Below, one piece after another: positions 1 through 10,859 of a DNA stretch of 64,000 nt (position 1 is the first letter of the stretch; every line of letters starts with the position of its first letter). Source of the DNA: Spirometra erinaceieuropaei (Eukaryota; Platyhelminthes; Cestoda; Diphyllobothriidea; Diphyllobothriidae); contig CACRXP010000142.1 in assembly GCA_902702965.1 (NCBI GenBank), forward strand, positions 365,666 through 429,665. The letters run 5' to 3'. Below the pieces are notes generated by a model. The model searched no databases and had not been told where the DNA came from. It saw only the letters and a program-made list of their open reading frames with translations. The position numbers were made by a program, and so were the translations under genes.

Positions 1-199
1 CACACCCCGCCAGTGTTTTATGAGCTTTAATCGATCTCTCTAATCATCGACATGCCTTTACTTCCACCCCATTCCCATATGAATGTACTGACCTGACGAG
101 AATTTGTCGAAAGAAAACGTATTCTTGCCAACTGGTCTTCTGGACATGCACTGACGTTAAGTTTTTTTTTTTATCTCTGTGGGAAGCAATGCCCGAACT

Positions 200-440
200 T
201 GAAGTAAATTCTTTGGCCAAAAAACCCCAGTTAGTATATTTGAGCTGAAATACATCAGCTAGAGCAGAACAACCGCATAATACTCACACTCTGCCTGCAG
301 GCCGTCAGTAGTATATAGGTGTTGATGAATCATGGAGGGGCTAGGAGACCTACAAGCTACCATGCAGCGGCAAAAAAACCGGCTAAATACGTGTCTGGGC
401 TCTTAGCTGGTACCCGAGTTACGATTACATTAAATCGAAC
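200..440 (+). repeat. Unclassified dispersed repeat (family C), partial copy
   Basis: Two blocks here recur elsewhere in the window. One block (about 250-310) resembles 47589-47670 and 1960-2030. A second block (about 365-430, with ACGTGTCTGGGC) recurs in both arms of the inverted repeat at 2042-2395 and again at about 47940-48010. No coding potential was recognised. It could be a SINE or a MITE; class unresolved. Confidence 0.45.
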
Positions 441-596
441 AGTATACAAATATACACATGTACACATATACATGTGGAAGAGGAAGATGAGACAGAGTAG
501 GGAAGTAGGTCTATTCACCTGACGTTCTGTACTCATGCTCGAGCGCATCAGCGGAGATAGACTAATGAATATCCACGCAGTTTTGTAAACAAATGC

Positions 597-1250
597 CTGT
601 ACCGAAGGCGCACGAAGACCGAAGGTGAGAAGAAACAAAGACCAGAAATCTTCCGTGTCTTGCCCTACGTGAGTAACGTCTCCGACGCCACTGAGCGCAT
701 GCTAAGACCGCTAAGCGTGGGCGTTGGACACCGACTGGAGGCCACCATCCACCGCTTAATCATGCAGCCCAAGGACCAGCTACCACCTGCAGACACGTCA
801 TGCGTCGGTTACCACGTCAAATGTCTGGACTGCCCAGCCAACTACTGTGGCATGACCGACAAACGCCTAAGAACGCGCATGCATGAGCACACCTTGGCCG
901 TAAGGCGAAAGGATGTACGATCGCATGTCGCCATGAACTGTCTGGAAAATAATCACAAGTTCGACTTTGACGGTGCCCAAGTGCTCGGCCGAGCCGAAAG
1001 CAAACTGGCGAGGGAAGTAATCGAGGCCTGAAAATCGGACGCCAACTCTATCAACCGCAGTATCGATTTACCAGCGCCATACGAGACTGTTAAGCACCAT
1101 TTACGCGTGAGAGGAGTGCCAATCAAAAGAGTGCGGGACGAACCTATCGGATGCGAGCGCAGATGGCCTATTTAAACCCTGTATTTCTCACTTAGTCTAT
1201 CTCCTATGATTTGCTCGAGCATGAGTACGAAACGTCAGGCGAATAAACCT
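597..1250 (+). pseudogene. Penelope-like element, 3' fragment (GIY-YIG endonuclease)
   Basis: This is the carboxy end of a PLE polyprotein. The readable frame opens with LPYVSNVSDATE, then GVGHRLEATI, both typical of the linker before the PLE endonuclease. The GIY-YIG nuclease follows: VGY in place of the GIY motif, NYCG in place of YIG, and the conserved R-x3-EH signature (RMHEH). The frame is cut by TGA at 1029-1031, exactly where a related copy (41070 region) has the Trp codon of EAW; the same frame then continues (INRSIDLPAPYE) to about 1110. The reverse transcriptase half is missing. A decayed hammerhead follows at about 1205-1250, with GAAACGTCAGG intact but the CTGATGA box mutated. PLE endonucleases nick DNA for target-primed reverse transcription; this copy is dead. 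Confidence 0.85.
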
Positions 1251-2041
1251 CCTTCCCCAGAGATCGCCTCATCTTCGTACTAACACCTGGGGTCAGAATT
1301 TTTGCCTATATCCACATATACACATGCAGATGTGATATTAACAGCCAGTGAATTCACTGGGGATATGAAATCGCAAGATGATTACAGACCCCAAAGTTAT
1401 ACAAACAGAGCCGATCCGGAAATTGACACTGAACGACCTGGAATATGCAGTTTGGGTTATCGACCTCGGATCAAATCTTCGCTTTAAAAGCAGGTGTTGA
1501 GCGTTAACTGACATTAGCTACTGGCAGGAACTCGACGTCTGTGAACTTCCAATGCTCACAAAAGACCGCTGTGTTCCTTATTATCAGGAAGTCTGAATTC
1601 TCCCTTCTGTTGCCTCGTACACTTACTGGATAAATTGTGCTTGGGCAAATCACACACTCCACTTGTGAGATATTGATCCGGAATGTGGGAACGGTATCCG
1701 TTGTTACGTAGTGCGGTTAGGTGCTTGTATGCCTGGAGCAAAGAGCATTACGCGGTCGTCTACCGTTTTCATTACGGTGACGTAGCCAAAACGCTGTAAT
1801 GAGTGAAAATCACTCACTCCCGAGACTCATTCTACTGTGTACTTACAACTTGGCGGCTTAAGTTGTACATAACAGATATTACTCAGTGCAGGACTTGGAG
1901 TTAAATCTCCAGGAAATTACTTTTTAGGGTCAGAACCGATATTTCAATGAATATTCGAGTCGAAGACAATCAACTACTGTGGAATAACCGCGTAATGCCC
2001 ACTCAACAAGCGAGTAGTACTACGAGTAGTATGAAATCCAT

Positions 2042-2395
2042 CTGGCAAAGGTATTATACCGTACTCCCGACATAGGTACTTGCTAAAAGCCCAGATACGT
2101 GTTTCGCCGATATTCTGCCGCTGCGTGACGCAGCTGCGAGGAGTTCGGCTCTTCAGGGGGACCCCCAGCGTCCTCTATGCGGTTTCTGGTATAGGAAGTC
2201 CAGAGAATAATCAAATGAATAATTTCATAAATTACTCAGTGCAGGACTTGAAGAGAACGCTGGGGGTCCCACTGACGAGTCGAACCCCTGGCAGCTGTGT
2301 CCCGCAGCGGCAGAATATCGGCGAAACACGTGTCTGGGCTTTTAGTAAGTATCTATATCGGGAGTACGGCATAATACCTTTACCATAACAGATAT
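2042..2395. repeat. Inverted repeat of two family C copies
   Basis: The left arm (about 2058-2180) and right arm (about 2250-2390) are reverse complements with scattered mismatches. Each contains CCGATATTCTGCCGCTGCG, an ACGTGTTTCGCC block and a GGGACCCCCAGCG block. The spacer is about 75 bp. Open frames here run through the hairpin and are not genes. Transcribed RNA would fold into a long stem. Confidence 0.7.
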
Positions 2396-3155
2396 CTTCC
2401 TATCCAGACAATCGACTGCTACTACTTAGGGTGCAGTGCATCTAGGTCTAACAAGACAAGGCACTATCCCGCTTAACTGACCACTTGCATAATTCAAAGG
2501 TCAAAGTAACCTGTACTGTGGGTATCTTCGAATTCTTTATGTACGTGCTTCCTTTACATTAGACTGTACAGCCCCGCTAAACCTCACTGGGAGCCAATCG
2601 GGCTTGTGGCGGACAGAGGCTTTGAATCACGTCAACCACCGTCCCCAACTTCGGAATAGTGAAGCAAATCAAACGCATACCCTCCCCAAATAAAGGACCT
2701 GGCGGCATTTTAGAGTATAGCGACGCTTGAAAGTTTGTCGACTGACGGCGCGACACGGGTGCTCCCCGAAGTGAGTCGGTCTGCAATGTACCTTTCATGT
2801 CGGCTCGCACCCTCGTGAGACCTTGTGCTTTTGCGTTTGGCTCAAATGCACGTGTGAGTGGCGTGGTTAAAGTTAGCAAGGTCAAACTACTACCACCACC
2901 ACACCCATCACCGGTAGACATAGCACTGAAACATGGTTCGGTGTTGGAATGCAGTAGGTCTCTCCCGCAATGGCCTAAACCATGCGTAGGTCACCGCAGG
3001 CCTCCACGAGGCACAGTGGCGGTAGTTGTCGCTTTGTATAAATGAATTACTGTCTGTGGGTGAACAATCTGTCTCGATGTTTGGTGCGCAATGCTTGTTT
3101 GCATACACGAGACCGTCGTTTCCGACACAATGTCCATCATGAAGAAGGAGACACG

Positions 3156-4395
3156 ATCGCCGGGACAAGAGCTTTATTAGCCTAACGTTTCGGATTCCTA
3201 CTCGAATCCATCATCAGAGACAAAAGAGCAGAAACGGGTGGTTGCTGCACAAGGGGCTGCGGTATTTATAAGATGCAGTAGCCACGCTACCGCATACCTA
3301 TGAACACTCACGGCCCCCCCCCCCCTTCATCCGGGATCGTCGCACTTGGTGTGATCATTGCTTGATGGCCGACATTCGAGTCGATAATTGCTGCAATTTC
3401 ATCACGTGCGTTGGATGTTGGCGTGATGATTGCTCGACCATCTGACGCACCGACCCCGGTGTTGGGAAAAGTGTTCACCTCTACCCTCCCCGCATTGCTT
3501 GTTACTCCGCCTAGGCGAAGTTTTAGCACGGAGTATGGAGTCGGAAGATCGTTGCACTTGTTGATGGACTGGGGGCCAGTAAACCATGATTCCAGTAGCT
3601 CCTGGCTCATGCGGTTGTCACCTCTTGCGAGAATTTCGGCCTCATCGAATTTGAATGTGTGGCCGGATCTCGTCGAATGAGCCGCAACTTGAGAGCTGGC
3701 GTCATTTCTGCGCACCGCTGCCGCGTGTTCAGCCTTTCTCGTTCGGAGCTGTCTTCCGGTTTCTCTGACGTAGTTGCTTTGTCCGCAACTGCACCAGATC
3801 CAATAAACGACTCCAGACGTTTCTAGCCGTGGCAGTGGGTCTTTCGGTTTCATGACCAGACGCCTGATGGTTGCTTCCGGTCTGTGTGCCACTCCAACCC
3901 CAAGTGGTGCGAGAAAGCGGCCGACAGCTTCTGAAAGGTTCTTGACATACGGAAGTGCCCGTCAAGATTTGGTGTCCGTGCGGTTAGGCCTTTCGTCCCT
4001 TTTGCGTATGCACCGGTCGACGAAGTTGCGCGGGTAGCCATTGGCTTTGAAGACCCGTCGGTGGTATTGCAGTTCGGCAATTTTGTCTTCCGGCTCACTG
4101 CAGTGCGTTTCGACACGCCGATAGAGCGTCCTTACACAACTGCGTTTGTGGCTGATTGGGTAGTTACTGTTGAAGTTCAGTACTTGCATCGGATTTGTCG
4201 CTTTCCTGCACACTTTGGTATTTAGGCCACCACAATCCTTGCGGCATACGAGGACATCCAGGAAGGCCAGCTGGTTGTTCTCTTCCTACTCCATCGTAAA
4301 TTGAATGTCCGGGAAGACGGCGTTGAGATGTTCTTGGAATGTCAACGCCTGATCCCGTTCGATGACGGTGGTGGTTCTGTTGCTGCTGATTAATA
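3156..4395 (-). pseudogene. Penelope-like element, 5'-truncated (RT thumb, linker, GIY-YIG)
   Basis: Reading down the minus strand: the end of the RT thumb (FPDIQFTME, then LAFLDVLVCRKDCGG, about 4240-4345), the linker (NSNYPISHKRSCVRTL and the Cys/Arg-rich NGYPRNFVDRCIRKR), then LGVGVAHRPEATIRR and the GIY-YIG domain (GVVYWIWCSCGQSNY, RKAEH, ESWFTGPQSINKC). The last 194-residue segment (3308-3892) is open. A TAG at about 4287 and at least one frameshift near 3890-3965 break the rest. The YIG motif reads YVR, so a key glycine is lost. A C-run at about 3310-3325 sits at the end of the ORF. The 3' end carries a hammerhead ribozyme and the border sequence GGGACAAGAGCTTTATTAG, shared with the copy at 50.9 kb. 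Confidence 0.9.
3178..3224 (-). ncRNA. Hammerhead ribozyme, PLE type, core intact
   Basis: On the minus strand the core CTGATGA (3217-3211) is followed by a perfect 6-bp stem II, GGATTC/GAATCC with loop GAGTAG, and then GAAA (3191-3188). Next comes C-GTT, giving a minimal two-base-pair stem III and a GUU cleavage triplet (cut after 3184). Stem I pairs TCTG-like bases before CTGATGA with AGGC after the cut. Hammerheads with a very short stem III, thought to act as dimers, are known from PLE terminal repeats. Activity has not been tested; the U at position 17 is permitted but less usual than C. Confidence 0.75.
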
Positions 4396-4399
4396 TCCT

Positions 4400-4740
4400 G
4401 GTCAGTCAGGGTGACTTGTACAGCACCTATCGCACCCTCTCCTCCTGGCCCACCTGGGCCCGGTGTCAAGACAGAGTCAAGAAGACCGATGGGGGAGGGC
4501 GTAGGTGACTGGCACGGCGAAAAACCGCATCTTCGCGGATGCCACCACAACTTACGCAGACCAGGATTTTACGCATGAGGAAAAAGAAGGGGGATGGATC
4601 AGATTTCAAGTGTCGGAACGTGGGATTGCATCTGGGCGTGCCGCGACACTCCTGCTGTTGGCATTTGTTATGAGTGCTCATCCCCAATAACGCCTGCCGG
4701 GCCCTAATCTGGCCCCCGTGTTCGTCCAGCGCATACATGC
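4400..4740 (-). repeat. GC-rich dispersed repeat (family B)
   Basis: The segment CGGTGTCAAGACAGAGTCAA near 4460-4480 and its surroundings match 17480-17760 and 61840-62160 in the same orientation, and 48240-48460 in the opposite one. The unit has a GT(G)TCAAGAC(A)GAGTC block, a GGGAGAGAG block and a CACACGGTGGACATCGTC block. No protein is recognised. It behaves like a SINE, or like the tail of a larger element. Confidence 0.5.
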
Positions 4741-5069
4741 AACCTTCGTAATAGCATCCCCATAGTCTGCAGCAAATATGCGATTCGTTTCATCATCGCC
4801 GACATGGCAGACGAGACTTCCCATGACTGAATACGCACACATCTCATGCGAGTGGGACGCATGTCCCTTGCTGTAACCCAGGTGGGACCAGGTAGTATGT
4901 GGTACATGCAGATGGGTTGTCTGGCCTGGTAAAACACTGTGCCCAATCGCATCACTAGGTGGCAGAAGCTCGGACGGTTAACTAGTGCATTGGAGGGGGA
5001 AGAGAGAAATCCGACCCCACGGCAAATCAGCATATTCCTCACTATAATAAATTTGTCAACCTTAAATCG

Positions 5070-5975
5070 ACGGGGAAGGAGAAGGAAGAAAACAGCCAGC
5101 TGGGCTTTTTGGATGTCCTCGTCTGCTGCAAAGATTGTGATGGTTTAAAAACAAGTGCTCAGGAAAGCGACAAATACGACGTAAATAGTGAACTTCAACA
5201 GCAACCACCCGATCGGTCAAAAACGCAGTTGCGTAAGGACGTTATGCAGGCGCGTTGAGGCGCATTGCAATGAGACGGAAGACAAATTTTCCGAATTACA
5301 ATATCTTCGACGGGTACTGAGAGCTAGTGAATATCTGCGCAACTTTGTCAACCAGTGCATACGAAAACGACACCAGAGAGCAAATCCAACCGGCCATAAA
5401 TTTTAGCGAGCTTTTCTGTACGCGGAGGCCATCTCAAAAGCCGTCAGCCGAAAAACCCACTGCCACGACAGGAAACGTCAGGAGTCGTTTACCGGATCTG
5501 GTGCAGTTGCGGACAAAGCCACTACGTCGGAGAAACCGAAAGACAGCTTTACGGACACGAATGCCCGAGCACGCAGCAAGAGAGAGGCGGGGAGACGCTA
5601 GCTCACAGGTGGCGGCTCATTCGGCGGAACCCGGTCATATTTTCAAATTTAAAGAGGCCGAACTCCTCGCAAGGGGTGACAACCACGTGAGCCACGAGCT
5701 GCTCAACTCATGGTTCTCAGGTCTGCAATCCATCAACAAGCGCAAAGACCTCCCCTTACCGCATTCTGTGTGAGATTTTCCCTGGACAGGGAAAACGGTC
5801 ACGTGGGAAGGGCAAGGGCGAGCAATTATCCCAGTGACAGTGAGCCAATTTGTCGAGCAATCGTCACACCAGCATCCAGCACGGATGACGAAATCACGGC
5901 CATTAACGACACGGACTCGTACGGACAAGCTACCACCGCATCAATTACGACCCCCCCCCAGTGGTGGTCCTGAGG
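5070..5975 (+). pseudogene. Penelope-like element, 5'-truncated (thumb to GIY-YIG)
   Basis: The fragment starts in the RT thumb (LGFLDVLVCCKDCDG, about 5100-5145). It continues through the linker (NSNHPIGQKRSCVRTL, 5190-5240; NFVNQCIRKRHQR, 5340-5380) into GIY-YIG. Here GVVYRIWCSCGQSHYVGET (about 5485-5545) keeps both the GIY-equivalent and YVG motifs. A single frameshift near 5550 separates this from RTRMPEH and the rest of the nuclease (ending INKRKDLPLPHSV near 5770). It diverges from the minus-strand copy at 3156-4395, with about 670 bp between their truncated 5' ends. No hammerhead was seen downstream. Confidence 0.85.
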
Positions 5976-6522
5976 GCATGCGGTCCCATGGCTGCTGGGT
6001 GCTATAAATACTACAGTCCTTGCACCTCCACTACCTTTATCTGCACGTACGTGAGATCATAGACACCCTTATAGAAGCCTGGTACACCTGGCAGGGTCAG
6101 GTTTTGTGTGGCGCGGGTAGACGGCCACTGCGTTCGCGCCCCCCTCCGGTCGTTCTCGGGAATGCAGAAGTGCGGCCGATGCTGCAGAATCAGGCCTCAT
6201 CAAAAACTAACTTGCGACAAAGTCCCCGTTGATGCGTACGCCCCGTGGCACACACAATGGACGTCATTGCTTGCCTAACCACCCATTGCTTCGTTTTCCA
6301 TCTCAAGTTGCTGGCAAGCGCTCGCCGTGCGCAACCATGCTGGTCGTCGGTTAAAGTGCGCTAGATTACTGAATACTGGGATGTCTCGGTCAAACTGAAC
6401 AGCCACTAGTGCAACTGAAGCCGGCATGCCCGAACAAGTCGGTGAAAACTCAAGAATAGATAACGACAAGGAGGGAGGGAGAGAGAGAGCATAAATAATG
6501 TACTATTGTTGTAGCGACTTAC

Positions 6523-6611
6523 CGATGAGGTCCAATTTGGCAGAGGAGAGATCTCTGCCCCATTTATAAAATTCGTCGATGACCGCCAGATCGGCGTCGG
6601 ACATTTGTTTG
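6523..6611 (-). CDS. Candidate coding exon of an unidentified gene
   Basis: On the minus strand an 89-nt exon is bounded by a good acceptor (TGGTCCACTTTAG) and a consensus donor (GTAAGT). Its best frame contains an ATG and reads MSDADLAVIDEF then YKWGRDLSSAKLDLI, with one base left for the next codon. Two acceptors lie about 60-100 nt downstream. The pyrimidine-rich ...TTCTTGAG (near 6450) leads to a short frame starting VFTDLFGHAGF. The ...GCTTCAG near 6423 leads to an open frame ending QQLEMENEAMGG at 6275. I do not recognise the protein. Splice signals are strong, the product is unknown, and chance is possible. Confidence 0.4.
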
Positions 6612-7239
6612 CTAAAGTGGACCATAAACAAGCATGTTAGGAGTCCGAGGTGAGGTCGAGGGCGTACGCAAATTGAACGGCATGAGAGATTCAGTCCAGA
6701 TGACAGTTACCAGGACAATCAGTAAGAGGGGATGTAAGCTGTATAAGCTACCAATTCACAATGGGGCTGCCAAAAAAGAAATGTTTAGTGACTACGTCTT
6801 TCGAAATAAATGTGCCCGAACCAACGGACAGGGCGCTTTGGATGGGGAGAAAAAAGTGCCAGCGCAATGCTTCCGGAACCGGGCGGCTTCTCGCACCGGA
6901 TGTGCTCGATGGTATACGAGGAAGGAAAGTGAACAGACGTAAGAAGAGGCCTATAATGTACGTTATTGCTTTCGAGAAATTAATAGAGACCACTGGGATG
7001 CATTTTAACATTGTTCAATATTACGGACAATTAGGCCTCCGGAGACTTTCCAAGACTGGGAAAGTCCGTTGTTATTTATATGGTGATAGAGGTTAGACAT
7101 CCTACGCGTAGGCAGTGTGGCGGCGTTCGCGTTTTAATCATTATGCTAACGATGTCGGCGCTAGATGTTTGACTAACTCGGACTGGTGCATGAGAGGGGG
7201 AAGAGTGTGGTCCACGTGCTTCAGCTCAGATCAGCTTTA

Positions 7240-7600
7240 TTAAGGGAAAGATAAGCGAACGCCTTTGAACTCCCTACAGTGAAAAAGCTGACCATCTCGG
7301 CGGGCTTCAAACCAGAGACAGTAAGGACAGGACTTTAGTACAACCGGCGCTCTAACCACCTGGGCTACGATACCCATGGCTTGGAACGTGAGGTCGGAGC
7401 CGTCCCCTATTCTGTGCGGGGACCGGGCCGTGTATGGGACGTGCGCAGGTTGTCAGCCACGTCGTCGTCTTGACACGAGAGTCTGATGGCGGGGGTGTGT
7501 GTGCAGCAGATGCTTCGCAAGTCACCAGTGCTGCGACCAGTCCGTGGAACACACGGTGGACACCGAACTCCCAATGGGTCCGAATTACGTTGACCGGATA
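7240..7600. repeat. tRNA-derived SINE (minus, 7240-7400) beside a family B fragment (plus, 7450-7600)
   Basis: The minus strand near 7375-7340 reads GTAGCCCAGGTGGTTAGAGC, an A-box-like RNA polymerase III motif. GGTTTGAAGCCC, a degenerate B box, follows about 50 nt later. A 3' body then runs to CCCTTAATAAAGCTG. No complete cloverleaf forms, so this is a SINE head rather than a tRNA gene. The adjacent plus-strand stretch has GCAAGTCACC and CACACGGTGGACACC blocks of repeat B. Confidence 0.5.
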
Positions 7601-7609
7601 AGTGTGCCG

Positions 7610-9030
7610 ACGTGTGGTAGTTTCAGTTGTGCGAAGGGTATTGTCAAATTGCTTTTGCGAATTCTTAACTAATCAGTATGAGTGCTTTGGTTTTGCATAT
7701 AAACACGGAGGCCTTATTAAGCCATCGAGTAGAAAGCAAGCAAATCGGGCTCGCAATTAGGAAAACCCTAAACTATCGCTACGGAGGTCCTGTCCTCGTT
7801 CAAGGAGCGCGAAATAAAAGCCAAAGCTATAACCAGATCTTGAGGTACTACGAAAGGAACGAGGATCATGACCAAAGCTGATAGCCAAGAGACCGGCAGT
7901 TAACAGGGAGCTATCTCTTGGAGTTTGAGGTCTCCTTCGGCAGTGATGGTTAACCACGTAGGTCAAATGAGCTCACAGAAGCAGAATCTTCTGTCAGACG
8001 TCTGTTAGCCCGACGTCGTGAATATGCAATTCTGGCCGTGCTGATAACTCCAACACTCTTGTGATTGTGTTCGCATACGAATCATGGTATCCATGGGGGC
8101 GAGATCACCACAAACTCAAGTAATTCCCACTGTAACACCCAGCCAAGGACTCAGTCCGCAGAACTTCATTGAATAATGAGCCAATCTGCAAAGGACTTTG
8201 GGACCGGTAGTTCGTCAGCGGTAGCAGTTAAAAAACCCGAGTTCATATATTGTGTACCTTACCACTATTTAAATATCTTCATGCCCAGGGTCTGTATTCC
8301 TTTTCGTGGACTTTCTTAGGAGCCAAACTATCCAGAGAAATGGTTTTCAGTCCAAAAATTGATGGTAGCAGCATCCCTGGAATTATTGCGGCCGATAAGG
8401 AAAGTATGGGCAGTGGACGAAAGTTCGGAGTTCAAAAATCCGAATATGATCGGAAACAAGTTAGTGATTTGATACAATTTCAGAGATTTACCTTCCAAGC
8501 TAGTGCGCCAAGGGTCAAATACGTCGACAATTTTTTTTAAAAACAAACACAATGACAGTCTACCGCAAAATATAAGAGTAGGATGCGAGGATAAGATGGG
8601 GTGGTTAGCCGGCAAAATGGTAAGTGTGAGAAAAGCCTGATATTGCCGAAGTTTGGGGCGTCAAAGACAAACTTATTTTCCCTGCCGGAACGATGACTTT
8701 GTCAAATACGGCTTAGCTTTCTAAGTAGGATTTTCCCAAGTTTAGATCGCGTCACTGCTTACGAACTCCCGATGGTAAATTGCGTACTGACGTGTGGGAA
8801 GTAGACGGTCTCGAAAACTATGAAAGAAGATTACTTGTTTGATCGGACTCAAATTCGTCAATTAGCTCGTAAAAATGTAAAAAAGCGCACTTGATGTGCT
8901 TGATTTAACAACGACTTTTTAATGATCATTCTTGGGCCGGCCAACTAAGTTCAATTGAATGATTTGAATTAGTGGTAGGTGCGTGTGGTTATAGATGGTT
9001 AAGAGGCGAATAAATATGTGCTGGTTGCGC
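7610..9030. other. No recognised gene or repeat
   Basis: Moderately AT-rich sequence with overlapping open frames on both strands (about 8250-8615, under 100 codons). None shows a recognisable motif or paired splice sites. I see nothing supportable here. Confidence 0.4.
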
Positions 9031-9036
9031 ACTGAC

Positions 9037-9317
9037 ATTCAACCGAAAACGAGCATTCCTACTGCACAGGAAGCATATCCAAGGCCTATTTCGAAGTGTT
9101 CAAAGGAAAGATTGCATTTGGAGATGATGCTTTGTGTTGTGCTGGTACGTGGTCTTCAGAGGGCTGTTCGGACAGAATTAACGCCGTGTATAAGGTTGCT
9201 TTTCAACCGTTGTTTTCGAAGCCCGAAAAAATGGAATTTGTAGCAAGTTTTAAACGTTCGCTATCAACCCAGATTCCAGGATCCGGTATTACAGAACGGG
9301 TTAGGTCGTTGCCCTAA
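9037..9317 (+). CDS. Unidentified ORF, possible exon
   Basis: A frame of about 92 codons, open after a stop, contains HSYCTGSISKAYFEVFKGK and then GDDALCCAGTWSSEGC. The composition looks protein-like, with four Cys near the middle, and it ends at TAA (9315-9317). An in-frame ATG appears only late (9231), so it would need upstream splicing. No family was recognised. The chance of a random frame is substantial. Confidence 0.2.
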
Positions 9318-9461
9318 TCCAGCTTCATAGACCCTGTCTTCTGTTGAGGCATGAAAAAGAGATGACCCTTTCTTGTTATTTTGCCTGTAATCCAATAATT
9401 ATACACTTCTTAAAGTAGTGTTGGTTTTGGATATTAGTCGTCAGTTGTTCAGCACGGCGAT

Positions 9462-9626
9462 ATGGACGATACGGAATCTCCAAATTCAATAGTGGCGGAG
9501 GAGAAAAAGATGTCCGATGCCGCCGTGTCGCAAGACTTCTTAAGTTGGGAAAACAAAAAAGCGTGCGGTTTTGCACAAAATAAGTGCGCCTTGAGGGCGT
9601 TAAGACCAGTATTATTGCCCTCTTGA
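9462..9626 (+). CDS. Small ORF, possible degraded first exon
   Basis: An ATG-started 54-codon frame reads MDDTESPNSIVAEEKKMSDA and continues SQDFLSWENKK. Acidic, serine-rich composition like this is common at protein amino termini. Just downstream a second frame (EPSSKEIAAQADIASVPG) is open up to a TGA near 9687, and a consensus donor GTAAGT lies at about 9715. This could be a frameshifted gene remnant. No homologue was recognised. Confidence 0.25.
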   Translation: MDDTESPNSIVAEEKKMSDAAVSQDFLSWENKKACGFAQNKCALRALRPVLLPS

Positions 9627-10499
9627 CATAGAACCTTCGTCCAAGGAAATAGCGGCGCAAGCCGACATCGCCTCGGTTCCAGGATGATCGGTGGAAAATT
9701 TTCATTTACTCGAAGGTAAGTCATAAGCAAAGTTGAAATAGGGGAAGGGAATCAAACAAGTTAAGAAGCTAAAAATTGACGTGTAAAAGCACGATCCCTC
9801 ACTTTTGGTTCATAGCTTCAATAAAGCAATGTCGGCCACTGTGAATCGATCGCTCCATCAGTCGTACGGGGGCAACCTAGGGAAAAAAGCGCGTATTGTC
9901 AGAGAGACGCTTATCAAGAATTCGTAATGCGGCGGCATTAGCAGGGAATAAAAATCAAAAAATAAGATCGCGGAGGCAGCTCAAGCGAATTCTCGGGCAG
10001 GATTCTACCAGAAATGGCTTCGAGTAAGATGGGAGGGGCTCGCACCGGTCTTTCGACAGATATCGTAAGCTGAATGCAAGTTTGGAAGAACCGAGAATTC
10101 ATTAAAATGGGCAGAACTAAGTCAGACACTGAGCCCTCTCATGAGATCTCAAATCTACATATTCAGACCATACCTTGATACATCATAATGCCTCTAGATA
10201 ATGTGGATAATGGTGCTCTGATGATTTCTCGTTACTTTCCAAACTACAGCCTCAATACTGAAGGAGTAGTGACAGTCTTCTGAATCAGAAGAGTAGATAA
10301 GGGCTCGGGAAGATGGCAAGATTATAGTTTCTGCAGACAATTTTTCGCCACAAAACCCCAAATATAACTACCAAACTGGCGAATTCGAGTCAAACCCCAA
10401 AGTTGTGTCCGGGACAGGAGCACATTTTATTCGTTCTTAACACGGAGTTCTCGGCGGCTTTAAATGAGAAGCAAACTGTATATTGACGGAAAAAGATAA

Positions 10500-10859
10500 C
10501 CTTATTCAATATAGTGGATGCAACGTAAACAGTGAAGCTCCTTGCCTGTGGTTTGGCCTGCCGGTCAATAAATGTGACTATGACTTGACTTTCGAAAGGT
10601 GTGCTCCACTTCAGAGGATCACCGTAAAATATTTCCTAAACAATTGTTTCTTAATATTGCTAGCGTCTCACGAAAAGCTTGTGTCCCTTAACATTGTTCC
10701 ACAGCCCGATAGGTTCGGGAGAAATTTCAATATTGGGAGAAATGCCCTCAAAGAACTTTAGGAAAGTGGACTTTCCACATCCGATATTGCCCTCCACGGC
10801 AACTGTAAAATGCCTAAAAAATTAATGACCGGGGAGAGCGCTCACTTGCTAGACTCCAT
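10500..10859 (-). CDS. Deoxynucleoside kinase (TK2/dNK family), amino-terminal exons
   Basis: Enzymes of this family phosphorylate deoxynucleosides with ATP in the salvage pathway. Exon 1 is 14 nt (10859-10846: ATG, MESS plus two bases). Exon 2 is 10813-10672 and exon 3 starts at 10635. The introns are 32 nt (10845-10814) and 36 nt (10671-10636), both GT-AG and phase-matched. The joined protein shows VAVEGNIGCGKSTFLKFF, a P-loop of the dNK type (GNIGxGKST). SPEPIGLWNNVKGHKLF follows; the EP(V/I)xxW glutamate is the family's catalytic base. YGDPLKWSTPFESQVIV matches the family's YxDPxRWxxxFQxYVxLT. Beyond TFIDRQAKP the match fades, and the ERS..SARY and lid motifs were not found in the next kilobase. 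The gene is therefore either interrupted by long introns or degenerate. The end coordinate is approximate. Confidence 0.75.

Noticed and set aside
2577..3168. Overlapping frames on both strands near the PLE 3' border
   Set aside because: No motifs on either strand. The frames overlap one another and neighbour repeats.
10483..10761. 92-codon plus-strand frame
   Set aside because: It is antisense to the deoxynucleoside kinase exons, which have motifs and splice sites.
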